Shown in pieces: positions 16,489 to 24,417 of a DNA stretch of 64,000 nt. Numbering within the stretch: the first letter of the stretch is position 1; each line of letters begins with the position of its first letter. The notes beneath the pieces are model-generated. The model made no database searches, was not told the origin of the DNA, and was given only the letters and a program-made list of their open reading frames with translations. The stretch is from Algoriphagus chordae (GTDB lineage: Bacteria; Bacteroidota; Bacteroidia; Cytophagales; Cyclobacteriaceae), in the NCBI RefSeq assembly GCF_003254055.1, contig NZ_QKZT01000009.1:124001-188000 (forward strand), read 5' to 3'. The translations under genes were made by a program, and so were the position numbers.

Positions 16489-16677
16489 TACCGCCTAGGA
16501 CACAGAGCATTGCGCGGAGAATCTCTGTGAAGCTGACGGCCCTGCTATTTTTGAAACTGTGTAATTTGGTATCATCATTTATAAGGACAAACAACTATAA
16601 ATATATGTTTGATATGCTTTGAATAAACAATTCAAAAAACCGTATTTTCAACACTATCAATCCTAAACTCAACATCT

Positions 16678-17649
16678 ATGAAGTACTTTTTGAGCCTAGC
16701 ACTCCTACTGATTTCACTATCTGTATTTTCTCAATCGACAGATCATTGGACTACCGTAGAAACCACGAATTACCCACTTCCTAGGCACGAAAACTCATTC
16801 GTCGAATGCAATGGGAAATTCTATCTCCTTGGTGGCAGAGGGACCAAGCCAATCGAAGAATACAATCCCAAAACCAATACATGGAAAACTATGGCCATGG
16901 CGCCTATGGAATTCCATCATTTTCAAGCCATCACTTTTAAAAATGAAATCTACGTGATCGGAGCACTGACCGGTGCCTACCCACACGAAACTCCCATTCC
17001 TAATTTTCTGATTTTCAACCCAAAGACCAACACCTGGAGAGAAGGACCCGAAATCCCAGAAGAAAGAAGAAGGGGATCGGCAGGAGTATTTACACGTGGA
17101 AACAAAATCTACCTAGTTTGCGGAATCGTCGATGGGCATTATGCAGACTTTGTGCCTTGGTTTGATGAATATGATACAAAAACTGGTGAATGGTCAGTTC
17201 TCCCAGATGCTCCAAGACCTAGAGACCACTTCGGCGCCGTACTAGTCGAAGACAAAGTGTATGCAGCAGGAGGAAGAACTTCCCACGCCGAGATAGGTGA
17301 AGTGCTGGACTTGGTCATTCCTGAGGTGGATTTCTACGATTTCAAAACCAATTCTTGGAGCACCGTAGCAACTGCTTTGCCTACTCCTAGAGGGGGGTCT
17401 TCTTCCATTGGCAAAGGGCCATACCTACTTGTAATGAATGGAGAAAGCACAGTGCAGGAAGCTTCACATTCCGAAGTGGAAGTTCTAGACACACGAAATG
17501 GGACCTGGTCAAGATTACCGGATCTGAACCAAGGCCGTCATGGCTCTGGAGTTATCTATTATAAAGGCAAACTTTATGTCGCTGCCGGAAGTGCCAAGCG
17601 TGGTGGTGGACCAGAACTGAATACCATGGAGGTATTGGACTGGAAGTAA
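16678..17649 (+). CDS. Secreted Kelch-repeat beta-propeller protein
   Basis: A 323-residue protein with signal peptide (residues 1-18, ending SVFSQ). It holds about six Kelch blades of about 50 residues, each with a Gly-Gly pair and a spaced Tyr and Trp (for example FYLLGGRGTKPIEEYNPKTN, then TW). A single Kelch propeller without extra domains usually binds sugars or proteins; catalytic residues of galactose oxidase are not evident. It is a single-gene unit with about 190 bases of leader region behind the tyrA terminator. Function unknown beyond the fold. Confidence 0.85.
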   Translation: MKYFLSLALLLISLSVFSQSTDHWTTVETTNYPLPRHENSFVECNGKFYLLGGRGTKPIEEYNPKTNTWKTMAMAPMEFHHFQAITFKNEIYVIGALTGAYPHETPIPNFLIFNPKTNTWREGPEIPEERRRGSAGVFTRGNKIYLVCGIVDGHYADFVPWFDEYDTKTGEWSVLPDAPRPRDHFGAVLVEDKVYAAGGRTSHAEIGEVLDLVIPEVDFYDFKTNSWSTVATALPTPRGGSSSIGKGPYLLVMNGESTVQEASHSEVEVLDTRNGTWSRLPDLNQGRHGSGVIYYKGKLYVAAGSAKRGGGPELNTMEVLDWK

Positions 17650-17724
17650 ATAATTGATAATTCATCTGTTCCTCAATTCTGGCTTTCATTTTGAGTAGAT
17701 AACAGCTGTACAAACTAAAATCAC

Positions 17725-18426
17725 ATGAAAAACTATATCACCCTATTTCTAGCCTTAGTAATAGCCATCCCAGTTTTAGCACAGGATGACATGACTGTTC
17801 CACTGATTGAAGTAGAAGGTTTTAGCGAACGAAAGGTTGCTCCAGATGAAGCCTCTTTTCAGATCAACCTAGTAGAAAAAGCCATGGAAGTATCTGATGC
17901 CGTAGGCGTATTAAATAAAAAGACTCAATTGCTGGCCGCTGCATTGAAGAAAGCTAAGATCAAGGATTACAAATTGATCGCAGACAATTATGCTGTGGAT
18001 GTCAATAGAATTTACCGTAGTGGCATCTCCAGAGATTCTGGCTATGTAGCCCATCAGTCCCTCAGAGTTGTAACTAGCAGTAAGAATGAAGACCTTCAAA
18101 AAATCGTAGAAGCTATCCAAGGAGCTGGAGACATGAGTTTTAATTTGCATTTCCTAGTTTCAGAAGCGACGCAAAAGTCCCTTGAAGATGCTTTGCTTAC
18201 CGAAGCCTTAAAAAATGCCGAAAGTAGGGCTCTACTGATTGCACAGACTTTGGGTATTAAAACGATTCGCGTGCATAGAGTTTCTTTGCTCTCTCAGCCC
18301 ATGAATCGTGAATATCAAAACATGCAAATGATGAGAACCAGTGCTGATGCCGCCGCTGCGCCTCCGATGCTCAATCCTGATAATCAAAGTCTCCAAAAAC
18401 GAGTTTCTGTAAAATACACCTATTAG
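17725..18426 (+). CDS. SIMPL domain-containing (DUF541) periplasmic protein
   Basis: A 233-residue protein with signal peptide (1-19, ending VLAQ). The SIMPL/DUF541 domain fills the rest: IEVEGFSERKVAPDEASFQI at the start and a conserved C-terminal LQKRVSVKYTY. The family includes Brucella BP26, which forms periplasmic channel-like oligomers, and others linked to oxidative stress; the role is not fixed. It stands alone with its own terminator 4 bases after the stop. Confidence 0.88.
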   Translation: MKNYITLFLALVIAIPVLAQDDMTVPLIEVEGFSERKVAPDEASFQINLVEKAMEVSDAVGVLNKKTQLLAAALKKAKIKDYKLIADNYAVDVNRIYRSGISRDSGYVAHQSLRVVTSSKNEDLQKIVEAIQGAGDMSFNLHFLVSEATQKSLEDALLTEALKNAESRALLIAQTLGIKTIRVHRVSLLSQPMNREYQNMQMMRTSADAAAAPPMLNPDNQSLQKRVSVKYTY

Positions 18427-18430
18427 TGCT

Positions 18431-18452
18431 AAATCCGCGAAAGCGGATTTTT
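18431..18452 (+). terminator. Intrinsic terminator after the SIMPL gene
   Basis: AAATCCGC, GAAA tetraloop, GCGGATTT, then TT. A perfect 8-bp stem with a short T tail. Confidence 0.75.
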
Positions 18453-18500
18453 CGTAACTTTTTGAACAACCAACATTTTTAACTCATCAATTTTTATTTA

Positions 18501-19082
18501 ATGAAGGAATCAGATATTAAACTCAAACCAAGAGTTCATGCTGCTATTGCTGCCAAATGTCAAGAAATAGGCTTTACCATGCCTTCAGACCTATATGTAG
18601 GCTCCCTTTTGAGAACTTTGGTAGCCAGTAAACCTTGCGGCAACTTTCTTGAACTCGGTACAGGCATAGGCTTATCACTTGCTTGGATGGCAGATGGCAT
18701 GGATGATTGCGGAAGCATTATCACCATAGACAATGACCCGAAGCTTATAGATATTGTTAATCAACTTTTCAAGCTTGATTCACGAATCAATATCCTTTGT
18801 CAAGATGCTGCTGTCTGGATCAAAAACTATAGAGGGGAACAATTCGACTTGATTTTCGCAGATGCTTGGCCAGGCAAATACAGTGAGTTGGAAGAGACTC
18901 TAGCCTTACTAAAAATAGGGGGAATCTATATCGTCGATGACATGCAAGAGCAGCCAACTTGGCCAGCAGGACATGCCCAAAAAGCAAGAGATCTCATTGA
19001 GCGTTTAGAAAACCTTAGTGACTTTACCATCACTAAAATGAACTGGTCGACTGGTATCATTTTAATGACCAAACTTGAGTAA
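18501..19082 (+). CDS. O-methyltransferase-like SAM-dependent methyltransferase
   Basis: A 193-residue class I methyltransferase. The SAM-binding motif is FLELGTGIGLSLAWMADG near residue 50, followed by ITIDNDPKLID (acidic residue binding the SAM ribose) near 74 and DLIFADAWPGKY near 117. The layout resembles the catechol O-methyltransferase/YrrM family, but the metal-binding residues of that family are not all obvious. No signal peptide. The substrate is unknown and the neighbours give no clue. Confidence 0.8.
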   Translation: MKESDIKLKPRVHAAIAAKCQEIGFTMPSDLYVGSLLRTLVASKPCGNFLELGTGIGLSLAWMADGMDDCGSIITIDNDPKLIDIVNQLFKLDSRINILCQDAAVWIKNYRGEQFDLIFADAWPGKYSELEETLALLKIGGIYIVDDMQEQPTWPAGHAQKARDLIERLENLSDFTITKMNWSTGIILMTKLE

Positions 19083-19118
19083 GCTTTAGAGGAAACTGGA
19101 GTATCGAGCTCCCTTCCT

Positions 19119-19685
19119 TCACAATAGTGACAAATAGATAAAAAAGGTAATCACTCCTATGGCTAACCCAATGATAAATACGGTATAAGCCTGCGCTAGG
19201 AGTTTATATTTGCTATTCAACACCTTCCCCTGATAGTATAATGAAATAGCCATTTGCTCTTGTACCTGCTTTTTTGAAGGCAGTATTTTATCAAGTTCTG
19301 TCAGATACTCAGTGAGCGTGAAATTCGAAATTACGCCGAAAAACATCATGCTGGATTTCACTTCCTCATCTAATTTATTCTTTTTTCCTAACACCTTCGG
19401 TCTTGCAGCCTGCACAGCCAGGAAAGTTGAAATCAGGCAGGTAGTCAACAACACGATAATTGGAATTAGTGTGATTGTATTCTGGTAATCCAATTGATGG
19501 GAAATAGTCCCATATCCGATGATGGCCACTACAGAAGATATTACAAGTGCATTTATGCTAATTACAATGTTTGCCTTGTTATCAGCGATTTGAAGCAGGT
19601 TACAATTATTCATGAAGGTCACCCGAAAAAAAGTCTGTTGTACTCGTTCGGTTTTATCCTTTTTCGGCTCTAAAAACTCTTCCAT
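19119..19685 (-). CDS. Pycsar effector-like membrane protein (DUF5706/PycTM type)
   Basis: A 188-residue protein. FMNNCNLLQIADNKANIVIS (about 28-47) is the signature of the DUF5706/PycTM family: a soluble helix with Asp and Lys leading into the first membrane segment. Two adjacent membrane helices follow (about 45-95) and a third closes the C-terminus (YTVFIIGLAIGVITFFIYLS). PycTM proteins are the membrane-attacking effectors of Pycsar anti-phage systems, triggered by cCMP or cUMP. No nucleotide cyclase lies beside it or elsewhere in the window, so it is an orphan and may be a relative with another role. It converges with the methyltransferase gene. Confidence 0.7.
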   Translation of the reverse strand: MEEFLEPKKDKTERVQQTFFRVTFMNNCNLLQIADNKANIVISINALVISSVVAIIGYGTISHQLDYQNTITLIPIIVLLTTCLISTFLAVQAARPKVLGKKNKLDEEVKSSMMFFGVISNFTLTEYLTELDKILPSKKQVQEQMAISLYYQGKVLNSKYKLLAQAYTVFIIGLAIGVITFFIYLSLL

Positions 19686-19855
19686 ATTGCTAATTCTTAT
19701 TTCAGGTTAAATTACACAATAATTCTTCAGTAAATCTAAGTCACTGATATAGTTAAATTTAAGCCATTCTAATAAAATCATAACAATAAGGAAATGATAT
19801 AAACCTTAGGCCAACCCAAAAAAGTCAGTATACTTAAACCAAAATAAAGAGCACA

Positions 19856-22384
19856 ATGAACGATTCGAGGAGAGAATTTTTAAAGAAAGCGGCCTTGGTA
19901 ACTGGCGGAGCAAGTATCTGGAGCACGATGCCAATGGCAGTGCAACGAGCCATGGCGATACCTGCAGCACCGGGAACTACTTTTTATGATGCCGAACATG
20001 TCGTGATGCTGATGCAGGAAAACAGGTCTTTTGATCACTGTTTTGGTACGATGAAAGGGGTACGTGGATTCAATGATCCCCGTGCGATTTCTCTTCCAGA
20101 TCAAAATCCCGTTTGGCTTCAGCCAGATAAAGACGGAAATCGTTTTGCCCCTTTTCGCTTTGACATCAAAGACACTAAAGCCACTTGGATGAGTGGAACT
20201 CCCCATTCATGGGAGAATCAAGTAGATGCTCGAAACGGTGGTAAATACAACAATTGGATTGAGGCCAAAAGACCAGGAAAACAATATTATGATATTCCAC
20301 TGACCATGGGCTACTACAGCCGTGAGGATTTACCTTTTTACTACGCGCTGGCCGATGCATTCACGGTTTGTGATCAGCATTTTTGTGCAGCATTATGCGG
20401 CACTACGACCAATAGGAGTTATTTCTGGACAGGAAAAACGCATGGTGCTGATGGAGAAAAAGCAAAAGTCCGGAATGGGGAATTGACCTACGGGAAAGAA
20501 GGGAATTGGAAAACCTTCCCCGAACGCCTTGAGGACAATGATATTTCCTGGAAAGTTTATCAAAACGAACTGAGTATCACAACTGAATTGGATGGTGAAA
20601 ATGAGTCTCTTTTGGCAAACTTCACGGACAATAACCTAGAGTGGTTTTCACAATTTAACTCAGGTTTTCATCCAGCACATTACCTTTTTCTCCAAGGAAG
20701 AGAAAAGGCCCTTCCAGCCGAAATCGCAGAACTCAAGGTAACTCTGGCCAGTAAACCAGCCAATCTAGAGGAGCTACAAAAAGAATTGAAAGAGAAAGAA
20801 GATGGCTTGGCTTATCTGGATGTATACCTAAAAAAGTGGAATGCAGAAGAATTTGATAAGCTTTCCGACCGCTCTAAAAACCTACACAAAAAGGCTTTCC
20901 AGACGAATACTGGCGACCCTGATTATCATAAAACGGAAAAACTTTCTTACCAAGAAAATGGTAATGATCGTGAGACGCTGATCCCAAAAGGAGACATCTT
21001 ATTTCAATTCCGAAAAGATGTGAAAGAAGGAACACTTCCAGCAGTCTCTTGGCTGGTAGCTCCGCAAAAATTCTCTGATCACCCTAGTGCACCTTGGTAT
21101 GGCGCTTGGTATGCTTCTGAAATCATGAACATCCTCACAGAAGATCCTGAGGTATGGAAAAAGACAATCTTCATCATCAATTACGATGAGAATGATGGCT
21201 ATTTCGACCACATCCCTCCTTTCGTACCGCCTCATCCTACTGAGCCCAATGGCAAAATGTCTGATGGACTTTCCTCTGCTGGAGAGTATGTAACTGTAGA
21301 AGAAGAGATCAAAGCTGGCTTCAAACCTAAAGATTCAAGAACAAGCCCGGTTGGTTTAGGATATCGAGTTCCGTTAATCATTGCTTCCCCTTGGTCCCGT
21401 GGGGGCTGGGTCAATTCTGAAGTATGTGACATCACTTCTACCATTCAGTTTTTGGAGAAGTTCCTTTCTAAAAAGACTGGAAAAACCATCGAAGAATCCA
21501 ATATCAGCTCATGGAGACGAACTGTAAGTGGAGATTTGACCTCCGCATTCAGACCCTATAATGGTGAAAAAATAAAACATGCTGAACCTATAAATGAGAC
21601 CGAATTTGTTAAGCAGATTTACAACGCCAAATTCAAGAATGTTCCGACCAACTTCAAAAAGCTAAGTGCAGAAGAGGCGAGGCAAGCAACTCAAAATCAA
21701 GCTAATTCATCGGTTTTCGCAGCTCAAGAACCTGGCACAAAGCCTTCCAATGGCTTGAAATATGACCTTCATGCTGATGGTCAACTCAGTAAAGACGGAA
21801 AGAGTTTTGTAGTCAAATTCACTGCCTCCCAGGATATTTTCGGGAAAGATGCCTTGGGTTCTGCCTTCAATGTTTATGCACCCGGCAGGTACTTGGATCA
21901 AGATACAAATACCTTTGAATCAGTGAAAACTTGGGCTTTTGCAGTGAAGTCAGGTGATAGTATCTCTTACGAATGGCCTGTTTCCGACTTCGAAAATGGA
22001 CTCTATCATCTGAGAGTATATGGCCCAAATGGCTTCTATCGGGAATTCAAAGGCTCCCCGCAAGCATCCAATATCGAAATAGCTGCAAAACCTCTTTTCA
22101 AAAACAATAAAGCCACTGAAGAATTGGAGTTGACTATTAAAAACACCTCGGCATCTAATCTTACACTTTCTGTAAAAGACGAGATTTATCTGAAGTTAAA
22201 TAAGGAAATCAAGTTGGCGGCTGGGAAGGAAACCAGCCTCAAAATCGACACGAAAAAGCATCAAGGCTGGTATCAGATTACCATTGCCACAAAGGAAAAC
22301 TCGGAACTGAAATTCACCTACGCTGGGAGGCTGGAAACCGGCAAAGACAGCATTTCAGATCCTCAGATGGGTGGCGTTATTTAG
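19856..22384 (+). CDS. Phosphocholine-specific phospholipase C (Tat-exported)
   Basis: An 842-residue non-haemolytic PLC. The N-terminus has a Tat signal (DSRREFLKKAALVTGG, cleavage near residue 34). The catalytic phosphoesterase domain (about 40-560) opens with VVMLMQENRSFDHCFGTMKG, carrying the metal-binding Glu-Asn, and contains IINYDENDGYFDHIPPF near 441, another metal site. Two C-terminal DUF756-like beta domains follow (about 630-730 and 750-830). The enzyme releases phosphocholine from phosphatidylcholine or sphingomyelin in the periplasm or outside. The last 145 bases are nearly repeated at 23650-23805 as a gene relic. Confidence 0.93.
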   Translation: MNDSRREFLKKAALVTGGASIWSTMPMAVQRAMAIPAAPGTTFYDAEHVVMLMQENRSFDHCFGTMKGVRGFNDPRAISLPDQNPVWLQPDKDGNRFAPFRFDIKDTKATWMSGTPHSWENQVDARNGGKYNNWIEAKRPGKQYYDIPLTMGYYSREDLPFYYALADAFTVCDQHFCAALCGTTTNRSYFWTGKTHGADGEKAKVRNGELTYGKEGNWKTFPERLEDNDISWKVYQNELSITTELDGENESLLANFTDNNLEWFSQFNSGFHPAHYLFLQGREKALPAEIAELKVTLASKPANLEELQKELKEKEDGLAYLDVYLKKWNAEEFDKLSDRSKNLHKKAFQTNTGDPDYHKTEKLSYQENGNDRETLIPKGDILFQFRKDVKEGTLPAVSWLVAPQKFSDHPSAPWYGAWYASEIMNILTEDPEVWKKTIFIINYDENDGYFDHIPPFVPPHPTEPNGKMSDGLSSAGEYVTVEEEIKAGFKPKDSRTSPVGLGYRVPLIIASPWSRGGWVNSEVCDITSTIQFLEKFLSKKTGKTIEESNISSWRRTVSGDLTSAFRPYNGEKIKHAEPINETEFVKQIYNAKFKNVPTNFKKLSAEEARQATQNQANSSVFAAQEPGTKPSNGLKYDLHADGQLSKDGKSFVVKFTASQDIFGKDALGSAFNVYAPGRYLDQDTNTFESVKTWAFAVKSGDSISYEWPVSDFENGLYHLRVYGPNGFYREFKGSPQASNIEIAAKPLFKNNKATEELELTIKNTSASNLTLSVKDEIYLKLNKEIKLAAGKETSLKIDTKKHQGWYQITIATKENSELKFTYAGRLETGKDSISDPQMGGVI

Positions 22385-22629
22385 TGGAGGTTATGAACTA
22401 ATGGGTGGCCATTTTTTATTCAGATCTAAATCAAATAGGCTATAAACCTCACTCAATTCTCTCAATAACTTAGTTGTGTTATTTTAATAAATACATTGTA
22501 ATGTTTTTTGAACTTACTAAAATGATGTTTATTATTATAGAATACAGAAATGATAGTCCTAATCCGAATTACTACTTGGACTTTATTTTTTGACAACAAA
22601 TCTCAACCTATTCATCTGATATTCAAACT

Positions 22630-23463
22630 ATGGAAGTAGCAACATTAACTCGTGAGACAATTGCAAAATTAATCATCGCAAAAATCATCAAAGAAAAAGA
22701 AAGTTTGAAAGAACAATACAACCAATCAAAACACTTGATTGGTTATTTTTATATAGACAATCTGCTTCCATCAGAAATTGTGGATGAAATCGGTAGAGAT
22801 TTCCCTAAACCTGAGGAAATGACTTTAAAGAAGAGTTTGAGAGAAAATAAACACACTTCTTCTCAAATGAATAAATACCACCCGCTGCTAGAAGAGGTTA
22901 TTTATGCATTTCAAGATAGAGGGGTAGTGAAAGAGGTACAAGATATATGTCAAATAGAAGATCTTTACCCTGATGAGCACTTGTATGCAGGTGGACTCTC
23001 GTCAATGAAGATGAACCAGTTTTTAAATCCTCATTTGGACAACTCCCACGATAAGGATAGAAATAGATGGAGGGTATTAAACCTCTTATTTTATGTCACA
23101 CCAAATTGGGAAGACAAAAATGGTGGACATTTAGAGCTTTGGCCATATGGTGTAGAAAACGAGCAAATCACCCTACATTCAAGCTTCAATAGACTAATAG
23201 TGATGGCGACTCACCAATCCTCTTGGCATTCAGTAAGTCCCGTTCAAATCGACGGAGCAAGGAATTGTGTTTCGAACTACTATTTTTCAAATAGCCCACT
23301 TCACCAATCCGATAAATTTCACATTACTTCATTTAGAGGAAGACCTGAGCAGAAGTTAAGAGATAAGGTTCTAAAAATGGATGCTTATCTCCGATCCAAT
23401 TTAAGAAAACTGTTCAAAAAAGGTATCGTTGAAAACCCTCATGTATATAAAAAAGACCGATAA
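22630..23463 (+). CDS. 2OG-Fe(II) oxygenase family protein
   Basis: A 277-residue protein with the jelly-roll iron site of 2-oxoglutarate oxygenases: NPHLDNSH gives His135 and Asp137, SWHSVSP gives His200, and Arg211 in GARNC is placed to bind 2-oxoglutarate. FYVTPNWEDKNGGHLELWP (about 155-172) is the conserved middle strand. It resembles prolyl-4-hydroxylase-like proteins of cell-surface clusters. The substrate is unknown. It lies between the phospholipase C gene and a relic of that gene's 3' end, so it may sit inside a duplicated or inserted segment. It is slightly more AT-rich than its neighbours by eye. Confidence 0.8.
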   Translation: MEVATLTRETIAKLIIAKIIKEKESLKEQYNQSKHLIGYFYIDNLLPSEIVDEIGRDFPKPEEMTLKKSLRENKHTSSQMNKYHPLLEEVIYAFQDRGVVKEVQDICQIEDLYPDEHLYAGGLSSMKMNQFLNPHLDNSHDKDRNRWRVLNLLFYVTPNWEDKNGGHLELWPYGVENEQITLHSSFNRLIVMATHQSSWHSVSPVQIDGARNCVSNYYFSNSPLHQSDKFHITSFRGRPEQKLRDKVLKMDAYLRSNLRKLFKKGIVENPHVYKKDR

Positions 23464-23649
23464 TTATTTTCATAAACACTCAGATAGAAGTTGTATTTTT
23501 CCCTATAATAATCAATCTCTAAAGCTAATCCCACCAAATTAAAAACTTCTGTCGCACCCAATTTATAAGGTTTAAATTTGATCCTTTTTTACAACAGAAG
23601 GTTTCTTATTATTCTCTGTGGCTAAATAATTTGTAGGCTTATCTTTTGG

Positions 23650-23805
23650 CAACTTAGCTTCAAATACTACAAGAAAAAGCACAAAGCTTGGTTTCAGATT
23701 TCACTTGCCACAAAGAAAAACTCGGATCTGAAATACACCTACGCCGGAAGGTTGGGAACCGGCAAAGACAGCATTTCAGATCCTCAAATGGGGAAAGTGG
23801 TTTAA
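23650..23805 (+). pseudogene. Relic of a second phospholipase C 3' end
   Basis: Translated in the frame ending at the TAA 23803-23805, this stretch gives KKHKAWFQISLATKKNSDLK and ends GRLGTGKDSISDPQMGKVV. It matches the last about 48 residues of the phospholipase C at 19856-22384 (KKHQGWYQITIATKENSELK, and GRLETGKDSISDPQMGGVI). There is no start or catalytic part, so it is a fragment. DNA identity is high but not complete, so this is an old duplication or a lost paralog. Confidence 0.85.
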
Positions 23806-23826
23806 GGTTGGTGGTGGAATAGTCTC

Positions 23827-23946
23827 TTAGCTACACTGCCCTAACAGCAAAAATATCACTACAAATACCAAGATGGTGCCTAGGCACCCACCGCCTAGTT
23901 TGTAAGCTCCATAGCCTGCGATTAGTCCTTTGAAAAGATTGTTCAT
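23827..23946 (-). CDS. Small membrane protein (39 aa)
   Basis: A 39-codon frame with LFKGLIAGYGAYKLGGGCLG followed by one hydrophobic helix (TILVFVVIFLLLG). The pattern K-G-x-x-A-G-x-G-A-x-K-L-G-G-G-C plus a single helix is one I associate with short, mostly unannotated Bacteroidota membrane proteins. Start ATG at 23946, stop TAA. Function unknown. It is convergent with the phospholipase relic. Confidence 0.65.
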   Translation of the reverse strand: MNNLFKGLIAGYGAYKLGGGCLGTILVFVVIFLLLGQCS

Positions 23947-24417
23947 GTCGGGGAAGTTTAAGTTTTAAAATGATTTCTAGGACAACGATTCACAATTTGT
24001 GCCATTGCAATTTTTGGTTTTAAGGTTCAGTAAAAAGCCAGAACACAGTTCTTTAATAAATGAGTATGTTTCTGAGTGAAAGTGAAGACTCTCAGTTTGA
24101 ATTTCGCCTAAATTAATCCCCCTAGCCCCCTTTAATAAAGGGGGAGTTCCCAAATCGGAACTTCTAACATTGACCTCAAAATTTGCTTCCGGTCAAACTT
24201 TATACTTTTCATCAGCTCAGGTTTTGAGTAAAAAATATCCCGTTTTGAGATTAAAATCACTTCCCTTATTGAGTAGTATTTCATATTTCCGACTAAGCTA
24301 AGTCAATGGAAATAAAACATAACCTACGTTCTCTTTTCTGCCAATTAAGTAACAAAAGCTTTAAAATATTTGGCAAACACTAGCCTTGAGGCAAACCTCG
24401 GTCTGCCTGCCCTTAGT
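23947..24417. other. Intergenic region with one palindromic module
   Basis: About 470 bases without a credible gene. The only structure is CCCCCTTTAATAAAGGGGG (24126-24144), a perfect 8-bp inverted repeat preceded by CCCCCTAG. Such modules are widespread in Bacteroidota genomes. Confidence 0.6.
24126..24144. repeat. Palindromic module CCCCCTTT-AAT-AAAGGGGG
   Basis: Perfect 8-bp arms with a three-base loop, set in AATCCCCCTAGC on the left. It has no T-run and lies far from any gene end, so it is more like a dispersed repeat than a terminator. Confidence 0.6.

Noticed and set aside
19119..19685. Complete Pycsar defence system
   Set aside because: No cyclase gene is present beside the effector-like gene or anywhere in the window.
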